Shown here: in pieces, positions 54,692 to 62,074 of the stretch
Numbering within the stretch: position 1 is the first letter of the stretch
Layout of the letters: each line of letters starts with the position of its first letter
DNA from: an uncultured Shewanella sp.
GTDB lineage: Bacteria; Pseudomonadota; Gammaproteobacteria; Enterobacterales; Shewanellaceae
DNA: 64,000 bases
Assembly: GCF_947495455.1 (NCBI RefSeq)
Contig: NZ_CANLZC010000010.1
Span: forward strand, 1-64,000
Direction: 5' to 3'
Made by a program: the position numbers and the translations under genes
The notes under the pieces: model-generated
Told to the model about the DNA's origin: nothing
Database searches by the model: none
The model's input: only the letters and a program-made list of their open reading frames with translations

Positions 54692-54856
54692 CATTTTTTG
54701 TGAAAAATATTGCCGACTTTAACGAGTGGTTATTTTCATTTTCTTTCTGTATTACTCTCATTTTTATTTCAGTATTTTTTACATAAAACTCGATATTTTA
54801 TCAAGCTTAATCTATTGTTTCTTGAGTGCTCTTTAGTTATAACACAAGGAATAGTG

Positions 54857-55432
54857 ATGAAAAAAATACTGTTATTAAATTTATATCTATTACCCCTTTT
54901 GGTTCTGGCTAAACCTCAATATCCAGGTTTCTATGTGGGTGGGGATATAGGGACAACACGGATCAGTTTTGATGATATCAGTGATGGTAGCGACTCTGCT
55001 GTGAGTTTTGGTGCTTACGCTGGCTACAATCTCAATGAGTGGTTTGGTATCGAAGGACATGTATATGGCACAACAGATTTTAGTGACTCGCAAGGGCAGG
55101 ATATCTATGCTGGAGTCTTCTCTATAACGCCTACTTTCACACTTAATTTTAATGATATGTTTTCAGGTTATTTGAAAGGTGGCATTTCTTTTATTGATAT
55201 TAGAGTTGAGCAAGACACCCCTTACTGGGGAACATATATTGATGATTTGACTGGGGTGGGCTATGTGCTCGGTGCGGGTGTGGATGCAGCGGTATCGGAT
55301 TATATTGTGATCCGTTTAGCCTATGAATTTACTTCAGGTGATTTAGAATTCGATGATAATGGCTTTTATTATGATGACAGTTATCAAACGAACCTTTCTC
55401 AATTTAGTTTAGGTGTGCATTATCTTTTTTAA
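54857..55432 (+). CDS. OmpA-like outer-membrane beta-barrel protein (copy 2)
   Basis: 191 residues from the ATG at 54857, which has an AAGGA site; the frame stays open upstream to 54710 but that part is hydrophobic junk before a proper signal peptide (LLLNLYLLPLLVLAK). Strands match copy 1: YPGFYVGGDIGTTRISF, SFGAYAGYNLNEWFGIEGHV, GYVLGAGVDAAVSDYIVIRL, and end LSQFSLGVHYLF. Acidic loops are longer near the end. A duplicated neighbour of copy 1. Confidence 0.9.
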   Translation: MKKILLLNLYLLPLLVLAKPQYPGFYVGGDIGTTRISFDDISDGSDSAVSFGAYAGYNLNEWFGIEGHVYGTTDFSDSQGQDIYAGVFSITPTFTLNFNDMFSGYLKGGISFIDIRVEQDTPYWGTYIDDLTGVGYVLGAGVDAAVSDYIVIRLAYEFTSGDLEFDDNGFYYDDSYQTNLSQFSLGVHYLF

Positions 55433-55509
55433 ATGATGATTCTGTTGGTTATAAAGATGTCGGTACTGATTTATCACAAGTCAGCTTAGGCATGCATTAC
55501 CAGTTCTAG
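55432..55509 (+). pseudogene. C-terminal remnant of a third OmpA-like copy
   Basis: Directly after the copy 2 stop, another frame reads NDDSVGYKDVGTDLSQVSLG, MHYQF, stop. This is the last strand of the same barrel family, clearly homologous to the ends of copies 1 and 2. No 5' part remains, so it is the residue of a deletion or recombination among tandem copies. Confidence 0.85.
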
Positions 55510-55541
55510 ATTGTTCTTCATTGAGTTGATTATATAAAAAT

Positions 55542-55564
55542 AAAGGGATCGCCATGATCCCTTT
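55542..55564. terminator. Bidirectional terminator between barrel remnant and ntrC
   Basis: AAAGGGATC / GATCCCTTT, 9-bp stem, GCCAT loop, with T on one side and A on the other. Confidence 0.8.
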
Positions 55565-55578
55565 TGTGTTGTGCCATT

Positions 55579-56985
55579 TTATTCTATGGATAACTCTTTT
55601 AATTTTCGCGTTAATGTATTTCGGCCCCAGCCTAAGCGTTTGGCGGCTTCTTGTTTGTGGCCATTGGTATGTTTTAAGGCGGTAGTCAGTAATATGCGTT
55701 CAAATGTGGGCTGTATTTGAGTGAGTAAATCATTGTCTCCGCGACTTAAGCGTTCATCAATAAGTTGAGTCAACGCCTGCTCCCAATCTTGAGTGAGATT
55801 ATTTGTCGTATCAGTGCCGGCTTTATCTAACAATTCTGGTGGCAGATCTTGCGGTAATATTTCTTGTCCTGAAGCCATTACCGTCAACCATCGACAGGTG
55901 TTTTCCAGTTGCCTGACATTACCAGGCCAAGGAAGTTGTGCTAATTTTGTCGCTGCTTGTTCCGTTAAGGTTTTGGTTTCAACACCCATTTCTTTGGCTG
56001 CATTATGGAGGAAGTAATGGGCTAATTGTGGAATATCTTCTCGGCGATGAGATAATGTGGGTAGATGAATACGAATGACATTTAAACGATGAAAGAGATC
56101 TTCTCTAAATTCGCCGTTGGCTACTCTTTGTTCTAAATTTTGATGGGTTGCTGCGATAATACGTACATCAACTTTTACGGGGTCATGGCCGCCGACGCGG
56201 TAAAATTGGCCGTCGGCAAGCACTCTCAATAGACGTGTCTGAACATCAATTGGCATATCACCGATTTCATCAAGAAACAGAGTGCCAAGATTGGCTTGTT
56301 CAAATCGACCTTGACGGATCCCTTGTGCACCAGTGAAAGCGCCTTTTTCGTGGCCAAAGAGTTCAGATTCAATGAGATCTTTGGGGATTGCAGCCATATT
56401 GATGGCAATAAAAGGTTGTTTTTTTCTTGGGCTATGCTTATGGAGTGCGCTTGCTATGAGCTCTTTTCCTGTTCCTGATTGGCCATTAATGAGCACACTG
56501 ATAGATGAGCGAGATAGTCGACCTATGGCGCGATACACTTCTTGCATAGCGGGGGCTTCACCAATAATTTCTGGTGTGTTAATGATAGGCTCTTGCTGTT
56601 TTTTATTGTGTTCTTGGTCATTTGAATGGCTTAGAGCCCGTTCGATTAATGCCGTTGCTTCATCAATATCAAAGGGTTTTGGAAGATATTCAAATGCACC
56701 TGCTTGATAGGCACTGACCGCACTGTCTAAGTCTGAATGTGCCGTCATGATGATGACTGGAATATGAGGGTAATGGCTTTTAAGCCGTTCGAGTAAGGTT
56801 AAGCCATCAGTCCCTGGCATACGAATATCGGAAATAATGACTTGTGGTTGGCTCATTTCCAGAGCTTGCCATAAGGATTCTGCGGCAGCAAAGCTTGCAC
56901 AAGTCAGTGGAATGCTCTGTATTGCACGCTCAAGAACCCAGCGTATCGAAGTGTCATCATCTAATATCCAGACTTGTTCTGTCAT
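55579..56985 (-). CDS. ntrC: Nitrogen regulator NtrC (NRI)
   Basis: 468 residues. Receiver domain (DDDTSIRW, Asp54 region VIISDIRMPGTDG, Lys in YLPKPFD), sigma-54 AAA+ domain with Walker A GQSGTGKE, the sigma-54 loop EKGAFTGAQ, Walker B FLDEIGDMP, and a Fis-type helix-turn-helix at the end (QEAAKRLGWGRNTLTRKLKE). Activates nitrogen genes at sigma-54 promoters when phosphorylated by NtrB. Downstream of ntrB. Confidence 0.97.
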   Translation of the reverse strand: MTEQVWILDDDTSIRWVLERAIQSIPLTCASFAAAESLWQALEMSQPQVIISDIRMPGTDGLTLLERLKSHYPHIPVIIMTAHSDLDSAVSAYQAGAFEYLPKPFDIDEATALIERALSHSNDQEHNKKQQEPIINTPEIIGEAPAMQEVYRAIGRLSRSSISVLINGQSGTGKELIASALHKHSPRKKQPFIAINMAAIPKDLIESELFGHEKGAFTGAQGIRQGRFEQANLGTLFLDEIGDMPIDVQTRLLRVLADGQFYRVGGHDPVKVDVRIIAATHQNLEQRVANGEFREDLFHRLNVIRIHLPTLSHRREDIPQLAHYFLHNAAKEMGVETKTLTEQAATKLAQLPWPGNVRQLENTCRWLTVMASGQEILPQDLPPELLDKAGTDTTNNLTQDWEQALTQLIDERLSRGDNDLLTQIQPTFERILLTTALKHTNGHKQEAAKRLGWGRNTLTRKLKELSIE

Positions 56986-57054
56986 GTTTGTGCCTTAATG
57001 TTACAAATTTCTGATGGGGGCTGATAATACAATGGCTCAGTTATATTGCTGTCG

Positions 57055-58107
57055 CTATACATTACTTTGTTGAAGTACGGGCAGTAATAAAATAAATTGT
57101 GTGCCTGAGTGGCTGCTATGGCAGTCAATTCTTCCTCCATGTAGGCGAGCAATATTATGAGCGATAGAGAGGCCAAGGCCTGAGCCATGTTCTTTATCGG
57201 TCACCATAGGATAAAAAAGAGTATCGATTAAATTAGGATTGATCCCAGGGCCATTATCGGTAACGCTCAATGCTAAAACTAATTTATGTCGAAGATTGCC
57301 TATGGTGACTTGGTGTTGAGTACGAGTCTGAATATGAATGTTTCCTTGCTTATCTTTCAGGGCTTGAACGGCATTTTGAACAATATTCAATAGCGCTTGT
57401 TGTAGCTGCTCTGGATCCATGCTGAAACTGGGGATCGAAGGATCATAATCTTGTTGTATTTGAATATTGTTTGGCAGTGTAATTTTAATAAGAGAAAGGA
57501 CTTTTTGAATGACCTCATGAATATTAAAAATTCCCTGTTCTGTTGGCCGTTGAGGGCCTAATAAACGATCCACTAGATTGCGCAATCTATCAGCTTGTTC
57601 AATAATGAGATTGGTAAAGTCATTTTGCGTACTATTGGATAATTCCCTAGATAATAACTGTGCCGCGCCTCTTATTCCTGCAAGTGGGTTTTTGATTTCA
57701 TGAGCGAGATTGCGTACTAAGAATTGAGCGGCTTGTTGTTGAGCATCTTGGGATAATTGTTGGTGGATCCTTTGCTGTTGATCGACCAGTCTTAATTCTA
57801 ATAAGGCCGTGTTTTTCTCTTCTTCAAAGGGGCTTAAACTAATATCAAGGGTATGCTGTTTTCCATCAAGTGTTGTGAGTGAGACACTATTAACCGTTAA
57901 TCCTTGATGATTTGTGATGGCATTTTGCCACAGTTGAGGGTCTATTCCGATAGACTGATAGTGTTCAGTTAACGCGTGTTCAAATAATCGATTATGGCTA
58001 ATTTTAAATAATTGTTTAGCGGCAGTATTGGCATAGAGGAGTTTTAGTTCTCGATTGATAACAAGGACTGCTGTGACGAGATGATTGAGTAATTTGTGAT
58101 TATTCAT
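57055..58107 (-). CDS. ntrB: Nitrogen sensor kinase NtrB (NRII)
   Basis: 350 residues from the ATG at 58107; the frame is open to 58182 but that part overlaps the NtrC site, and the usual start MNNHKLLNHLVTAVLVINRE fits here. PAS domain (LVTAVLVINRELKLLYANTA), then His box VRNLAHEIKNPLAGIRGAAQ and ATP-binding boxes (NIVQNAVQAL, DNGPGIN, GSGLGLSIA). Phosphorylates or, with PII, dephosphorylates NtrC. Confidence 0.95.
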   Translation of the reverse strand: MNNHKLLNHLVTAVLVINRELKLLYANTAAKQLFKISHNRLFEHALTEHYQSIGIDPQLWQNAITNHQGLTVNSVSLTTLDGKQHTLDISLSPFEEEKNTALLELRLVDQQQRIHQQLSQDAQQQAAQFLVRNLAHEIKNPLAGIRGAAQLLSRELSNSTQNDFTNLIIEQADRLRNLVDRLLGPQRPTEQGIFNIHEVIQKVLSLIKITLPNNIQIQQDYDPSIPSFSMDPEQLQQALLNIVQNAVQALKDKQGNIHIQTRTQHQVTIGNLRHKLVLALSVTDNGPGINPNLIDTLFYPMVTDKEHGSGLGLSIAHNIARLHGGRIDCHSSHSGTQFILLLPVLQQSNV

Positions 58108-58164
58108 TGAAAGTGCCCAATTCATTGCCCCTATTAAGTGCATTCGGTGTAGATATTTTGATAA

Positions 58165-58181
58165 TGCACCACAGTGGTGCA
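58165..58181. promoter_or_regulatory. NtrC-binding site before ntrB
   Basis: TGCACC-ACAGT-GGTGCA, inside a longer 10-bp-arm palindrome (AATGCACCAC-A-GTGGTGCATT). This is a perfect match to the NtrC consensus TGCACC-N5-GGTGCA. It lies about 60 bp upstream of the ntrB start, so NtrC probably controls its own operon, as at E. coli glnLp. Confidence 0.9.
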
Positions 58182-58267
58182 TTCCGCAAGCTCCCTTGCG
58201 ATGCTTGATATTTGTTTATGTAGATATAATCTATTGAACTAAAATAAATAATAGATTTGTATCAGAC

Positions 58268-58786
58268 TTATGATGGCTTATTTTTAATGCTTCGGTGTAA
58301 AAAAAAGGTTCTGGGCAGACTTGAAGCAAGTATTTTGCCGTTTTTATCGATTAATTTAATGATGACTTGATGTTCTCCTCGATTAATGTTGCTAAGTGAA
58401 AAGACGGTGGAGGTTTGTGGTTCTCCAAATACCTGATTATCTAGGTAGAGTTGTAATGTCAATGCTGATTGAAGCTTAGGTTTGATTTGAGCGATAACGG
58501 ATACATTGCCATTGTTATTGCGTATTGTTTCTTCTTCTATGGGTTTGATGATGGTGAGCTGGTATTGAACCGATTTGGATGGAGTGGGTGACGTGTTTGT
58601 TGGAATACCAGGAACAGGAGGAAGGCTCACATGGTTTTCGGTATTTTCTTTGAACTTAACAGGATTAGCATTATTAATCGGTTTGTCGGTGTAATGTATT
58701 TTTCCATTTTTATCGACCCATTTGTAGACAGTGCTATAAGCCATTGAGCTTAAGCATATCAATAGGAATAGGCTGAATAATCGCAT
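58268..58786 (-). CDS. DUF4124-domain periplasmic protein
   Basis: 172 residues. Signal peptide (MRLFSLFLLICLSSMAYSTV), then the DUF4124 motif VYKWVDKNGKIHYTDKPI right after cleavage. A Pro-rich linker (SLPPVPGIPTNTSPTPSK) and a beta-sandwich-like C-terminal part (LTLQLYLDNQVFGEPQTSTV) follow. Function unknown. Commonly found just before ntrB in this group (recall, not checked). Confidence 0.88.
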   Translation of the reverse strand: MRLFSLFLLICLSSMAYSTVYKWVDKNGKIHYTDKPINNANPVKFKENTENHVSLPPVPGIPTNTSPTPSKSVQYQLTIIKPIEEETIRNNNGNVSVIAQIKPKLQSALTLQLYLDNQVFGEPQTSTVFSLSNINRGEHQVIIKLIDKNGKILASSLPRTFFLHRSIKNKPS

Positions 58787-58864
58787 TGAATTAGGTTCTC
58801 AAAATAACCGAATATTGAGTAGCTTAGCTTGTTTATTTAAAAAAAGCAGGGTGTTGAAGGTTTT

Positions 58865-58904
58865 TTACCCTCAATTATCATAATCGAATGATAATTGAGG
58901 GTAA
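58865..58904. repeat. 17-bp perfect inverted repeat after the alcohol dehydrogenase gene
   Basis: TTACCCTCAATTATCAT (58865-58881) and ATGATAATTGAGGGTAA (58888-58904) form an uninterrupted 17-bp stem with a six-base loop. T-run on one side only (before the left arm), so it is not a standard terminator for the leftward dehydrogenase gene; it may protect the mRNA end. Confidence 0.85.
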
Positions 58905-58970
58905 TATTTATCAGTTAATAATACGTGTGCGCTTTATTTCGGTAAAGTACACACATCACGAGTGTAATGC

Positions 58971-60128
58971 CTACAAATTACGCTCTAAAATATGGCGACT
59001 CTTTTCGAGATCTATGTCTTGGTGTTCGCCTAAAGCGGTCATTCCGTGACGTTCTAATTGCGTAATGATTTCTTCTACGTGAGTGTAGTTGAGATCGTAA
59101 TCACTTAAACGGGTTTTAATGCCCATGTTCTCAAAAAAGGTGCGAGTTTTGGTAATGGCATCATCAATGCGTTGGTTTTCTGTGCCTTGAGTGATGTTCC
59201 AAACACGCTCAGCATACTGTAATAATTTTTCTTTTTTCGATTCCCGTTGGCAATCGAGTAGGCCCGGCAAGATAATAGCGAGTGTTCTTGCATGGTCGAT
59301 ATCATAAAGTGCCGTGAGCTCATGGCCTATCATATGAGTTGCCCAATCATGAGGGACACCTCGGCCAATGAGTCCGTTAAGTGCTAAGGTAGCGACCCAC
59401 ATCAGGTTCGCTCTTATATCATAATCAGTGGGATTGCTGAGGGCTTGAGGTCCTAACTCAATTAAAGTTTGTAATAATCCCTCAGAGAACCTGTCTTGTA
59501 CTGGTGCGTTAACGGGATAAGTCAGGTATTGCTCGATAATATGAACGAATGCATCAACAACACCATTAGCCACCTGCCTTTCGGGTAAGGTAAAAGTTTT
59601 ACTCGGGTCTAAAATAGAGAATTGAGGGAAGACATGTTTGCTCATAAAAGAACGTTTAGATTGAATCTCTTTACGTGTGATAACACTACCACTGTTCATT
59701 TCAGAGCCTGTAGCCGGTAAGGTTAATACACAACCAAAAGGTAAAGCTTGAGTGATGTTATTGCCCCAGTTGAGCAATATATTCCAAGGCTCTCCGTCAA
59801 ATAAGGCGGCTGCAGCAACAAACTTAGTGCCATCGATGACAGAACCACCACCTACAGCAAGAAGGAAGTCGATATTTTTTTCTTTGATGATATCAACAGC
59901 CTGGATCAGTGTTTCATAGGTCGGATTCGCTTCAATACCACTAAATTCGGTAATATTTCTATTGCCTAAAGCTGTGAGTACTTCATCTAATGTGCCCGTT
60001 TTTCTTGCACTATTGCCGCCTAATAGAATCAACACTCGTGCATCACTTGGAACCAGTTTGTCTAATTCTACTATTTTGTTTTTGCCGAAGCTGATATGGG
60101 TTGGATTACAATATTCGAAATCTAACAT
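58971..60128 (-). CDS. Iron-dependent alcohol dehydrogenase, YqhD/BDH type
   Basis: 385 residues. NADPH-binding GGNSARKTG and VGGGSVIDGTKFVA; metal ligands Asp and His in VVDAFVHIIEQYLTYP, and His residues in GVPHDWATHMIGHELTALYD and DIDHARTLAIILPGL. The closest known types are YqhD and butanol dehydrogenases, which reduce aldehydes to alcohols. Alone on its strand with its own long hairpin downstream. Confidence 0.9.
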   Translation of the reverse strand: MLDFEYCNPTHISFGKNKIVELDKLVPSDARVLILLGGNSARKTGTLDEVLTALGNRNITEFSGIEANPTYETLIQAVDIIKEKNIDFLLAVGGGSVIDGTKFVAAAALFDGEPWNILLNWGNNITQALPFGCVLTLPATGSEMNSGSVITRKEIQSKRSFMSKHVFPQFSILDPSKTFTLPERQVANGVVDAFVHIIEQYLTYPVNAPVQDRFSEGLLQTLIELGPQALSNPTDYDIRANLMWVATLALNGLIGRGVPHDWATHMIGHELTALYDIDHARTLAIILPGLLDCQRESKKEKLLQYAERVWNITQGTENQRIDDAITKTRTFFENMGIKTRLSDYDLNYTHVEEIITQLERHGMTALGEHQDIDLEKSRHILERNL

Positions 60129-60197
60129 GCTACATCCTTTATTTATAATTTGACTATTGTCTTTTTAGGTGTTGATTATTCTTGTTTTTATGTTGTT

Positions 60198-60383
60198 TTA
60201 GTTCATTCCATCTCTTTCTCTATTTTGAGAGATTAAGGCGTGTTCGAAGTTAATGATTTGCTGTTTTTCCGTGAGGGAGTGTTCTTCATCGAGTGAGGCT
60301 AATTCAAAACAGATCAGTCGTCTAGCGTTTTTATTGCCTGTGATGAGGACATAGAGCGTGAAGTTATTCAGAGTAAGTGGAAT
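60198..60383 (-). pseudogene. Coding-like frame without a usual start
   Basis: The minus strand is open from 60198 (TAA) to about 60435 and reads like a real protein: IPLTLNNFTLYVLITGNKNA, RRLICFELASLDEEHSLTEK, QQIINFEHALISQNRERDGM. No in-frame ATG, GTG or TTG precedes it, only ATT (60383), so it is either a decayed gene, an unusual start, or chance. Unrecognised. It fills most of the 309-bp gap between the dehydrogenase and the cyclase genes. Confidence 0.35.
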
Positions 60384-60437
60384 GAGGCAGCTATACTTTA
60401 GTGTGTGACTTGATGAATTAAGAGGAAAGGCTGTCTA

Positions 60438-62060
60438 ATGATGAATAATCAGCAGACTATCAATCATAAATTACCTCATACCGTTACCCATGAAGTCAGA
60501 GGGTTATTGCATTGTTGGCGTGAATTTTATTTTTCGCCTAATGATAAAGAAATGACTAATTTAAGTTTGTCACAGCATGAGATCGATACACTTATTGAAA
60601 AAGTGCATGGTTTATTTGGTCAAGTCAAACAAATTGAATCCGCTGAATTGCTAGATAAAGTGATAAAAATTCAACTGCAGTTAAATAGTTTGCAGCAGAT
60701 GAATCGAAATTTAAAGTTTGAAGAGTTGGTTTCTCTAGATTATAACATTAATGTACTGGCTAAACGGGTGCTGCGCCATGATGATACGTTCGATCCTGCG
60801 CCTTATATTCCTCACAAGCATCCTATTTTACTTGCATTAAATCAAGAGTTAGCTGAAAAACTGGCTGAGCAGCTTGTTTTTTTTGATGTTTATTGCAAAG
60901 TCATTAAAGATAAAAAAGATTTCATTACTCGTTCGCAGCAGTTTACAAAAAGTGCAATTATCATTGATGTTAATTTTGCTGGAGAAGGAGTCGGTATTGA
61001 GTTGATGAAAAAGCACCAAGCCAATGTGCCCAAAATTTTTATTACCCATCAAGAAAATGAATCCATCGAATTAAGACTGTCGGCTTGCCAAGTTGGTGGC
61101 TCAGGTTTTTATGTTCGCCCTACTGTGGCACAACTATTACGTTCAGTGGAACAATTTTATTCGAGTTCATCATTAAAACCTTATAAGGTGTTGATCATGG
61201 ATGACTCTCGTACTCAGGCCTTGTTTTGTGAAAACGTATTAAATCGTGCGGGAATGATGACACAGGTTGTGACACAGCCCTTAACAATATTGGAAGTGAT
61301 GGAGGAATTTGAACCTGAGTTAATTCTAATGGATATGTACATGCCTGGATGTACGGGAGTGGAACTTGCGAGCGTGATTCGGCAACAATCGGCATATTTA
61401 CGTTTACCTATTTTATTCTTATCCGGTGAGAATAATAAAGATATTCAACTTAACGCAATGAAATTAGGGGGGGATGACTTTCTCACGAAACCCGTAGCGC
61501 CGGAACATTTAGTGTCAACGGTGCAAACCCGTTGTGAGAGAGGACGAGTACTTAATGATCTGATTATTCGTGACAGTTTGACTGGATTATTCAATCACAC
61601 TCATATTCTCGATAAACTCAAACAAGCCTGTCGTTATGCTAAAGAGCAAAAAGAAGCATTATGCTTCGCTATGGTAGACATAGATCATTTTAAGAAAGTG
61701 AATGACAGTTATGGCCATACTGTTGGTGATAAAGTGATTTCCACGCTTTCTTTATTTCTTAAGCAAAGATTAAGAGGCAATCATAGTATTGGTCGCTATG
61801 GAGGAGAGGAATTTGCTATTGTTTTTCCAAGAACGAGAGAATATGAAGCCTTGTTTGTCATGAATGAAATTAGAGAGGCATTTAATCAGTTGGAGCACAG
61901 TAGTGAGCAAGGTGAATTTAAAGTCAGCTTTTCGGCGGGAATTTGTCAGTTTTCGGGAAATAATGAAGACATGATTATTGAGCAGGCGGATGAAGCCCTT
62001 TATGCAGCTAAACATAAAGGGCGCAATAACATTCAATGTTATCAATTTGACAATAAATAA
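60438..62060 (+). CDS. Response-regulator diguanylate cyclase (two receiver domains plus GGDEF)
   Basis: 540 residues, cytoplasmic. N-terminal helical part (1-120), then a degenerate receiver (about 125-235: Asp177 is kept but the N-terminal acidic pair is missing), a complete receiver (250-365: DD255-256, Asp299, Lys351), and a GGDEF domain (375-540) with GGEEF at 455-459. The inhibitory I-site RxxD is R-G-N-H (446-449), so product inhibition is probably lost. No EAL domain. Makes cyclic di-GMP when phosphorylated, by a kinase not in the window. Confidence 0.95.
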   Translation: MMNNQQTINHKLPHTVTHEVRGLLHCWREFYFSPNDKEMTNLSLSQHEIDTLIEKVHGLFGQVKQIESAELLDKVIKIQLQLNSLQQMNRNLKFEELVSLDYNINVLAKRVLRHDDTFDPAPYIPHKHPILLALNQELAEKLAEQLVFFDVYCKVIKDKKDFITRSQQFTKSAIIIDVNFAGEGVGIELMKKHQANVPKIFITHQENESIELRLSACQVGGSGFYVRPTVAQLLRSVEQFYSSSSLKPYKVLIMDDSRTQALFCENVLNRAGMMTQVVTQPLTILEVMEEFEPELILMDMYMPGCTGVELASVIRQQSAYLRLPILFLSGENNKDIQLNAMKLGGDDFLTKPVAPEHLVSTVQTRCERGRVLNDLIIRDSLTGLFNHTHILDKLKQACRYAKEQKEALCFAMVDIDHFKKVNDSYGHTVGDKVISTLSLFLKQRLRGNHSIGRYGGEEFAIVFPRTREYEALFVMNEIREAFNQLEHSSEQGEFKVSFSAGICQFSGNNEDMIIEQADEALYAAKHKGRNNIQCYQFDNK

Positions 62061-62074
62061 CTACTTACAAATAA

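Noticed and set aside
54710..54856. N-terminal extension of the second OmpA-like gene
   Set aside because: The extension is hydrophobic and Phe-rich without a ribosome binding site, while the ATG at 54857 gives a proper signal peptide after AAGGA.
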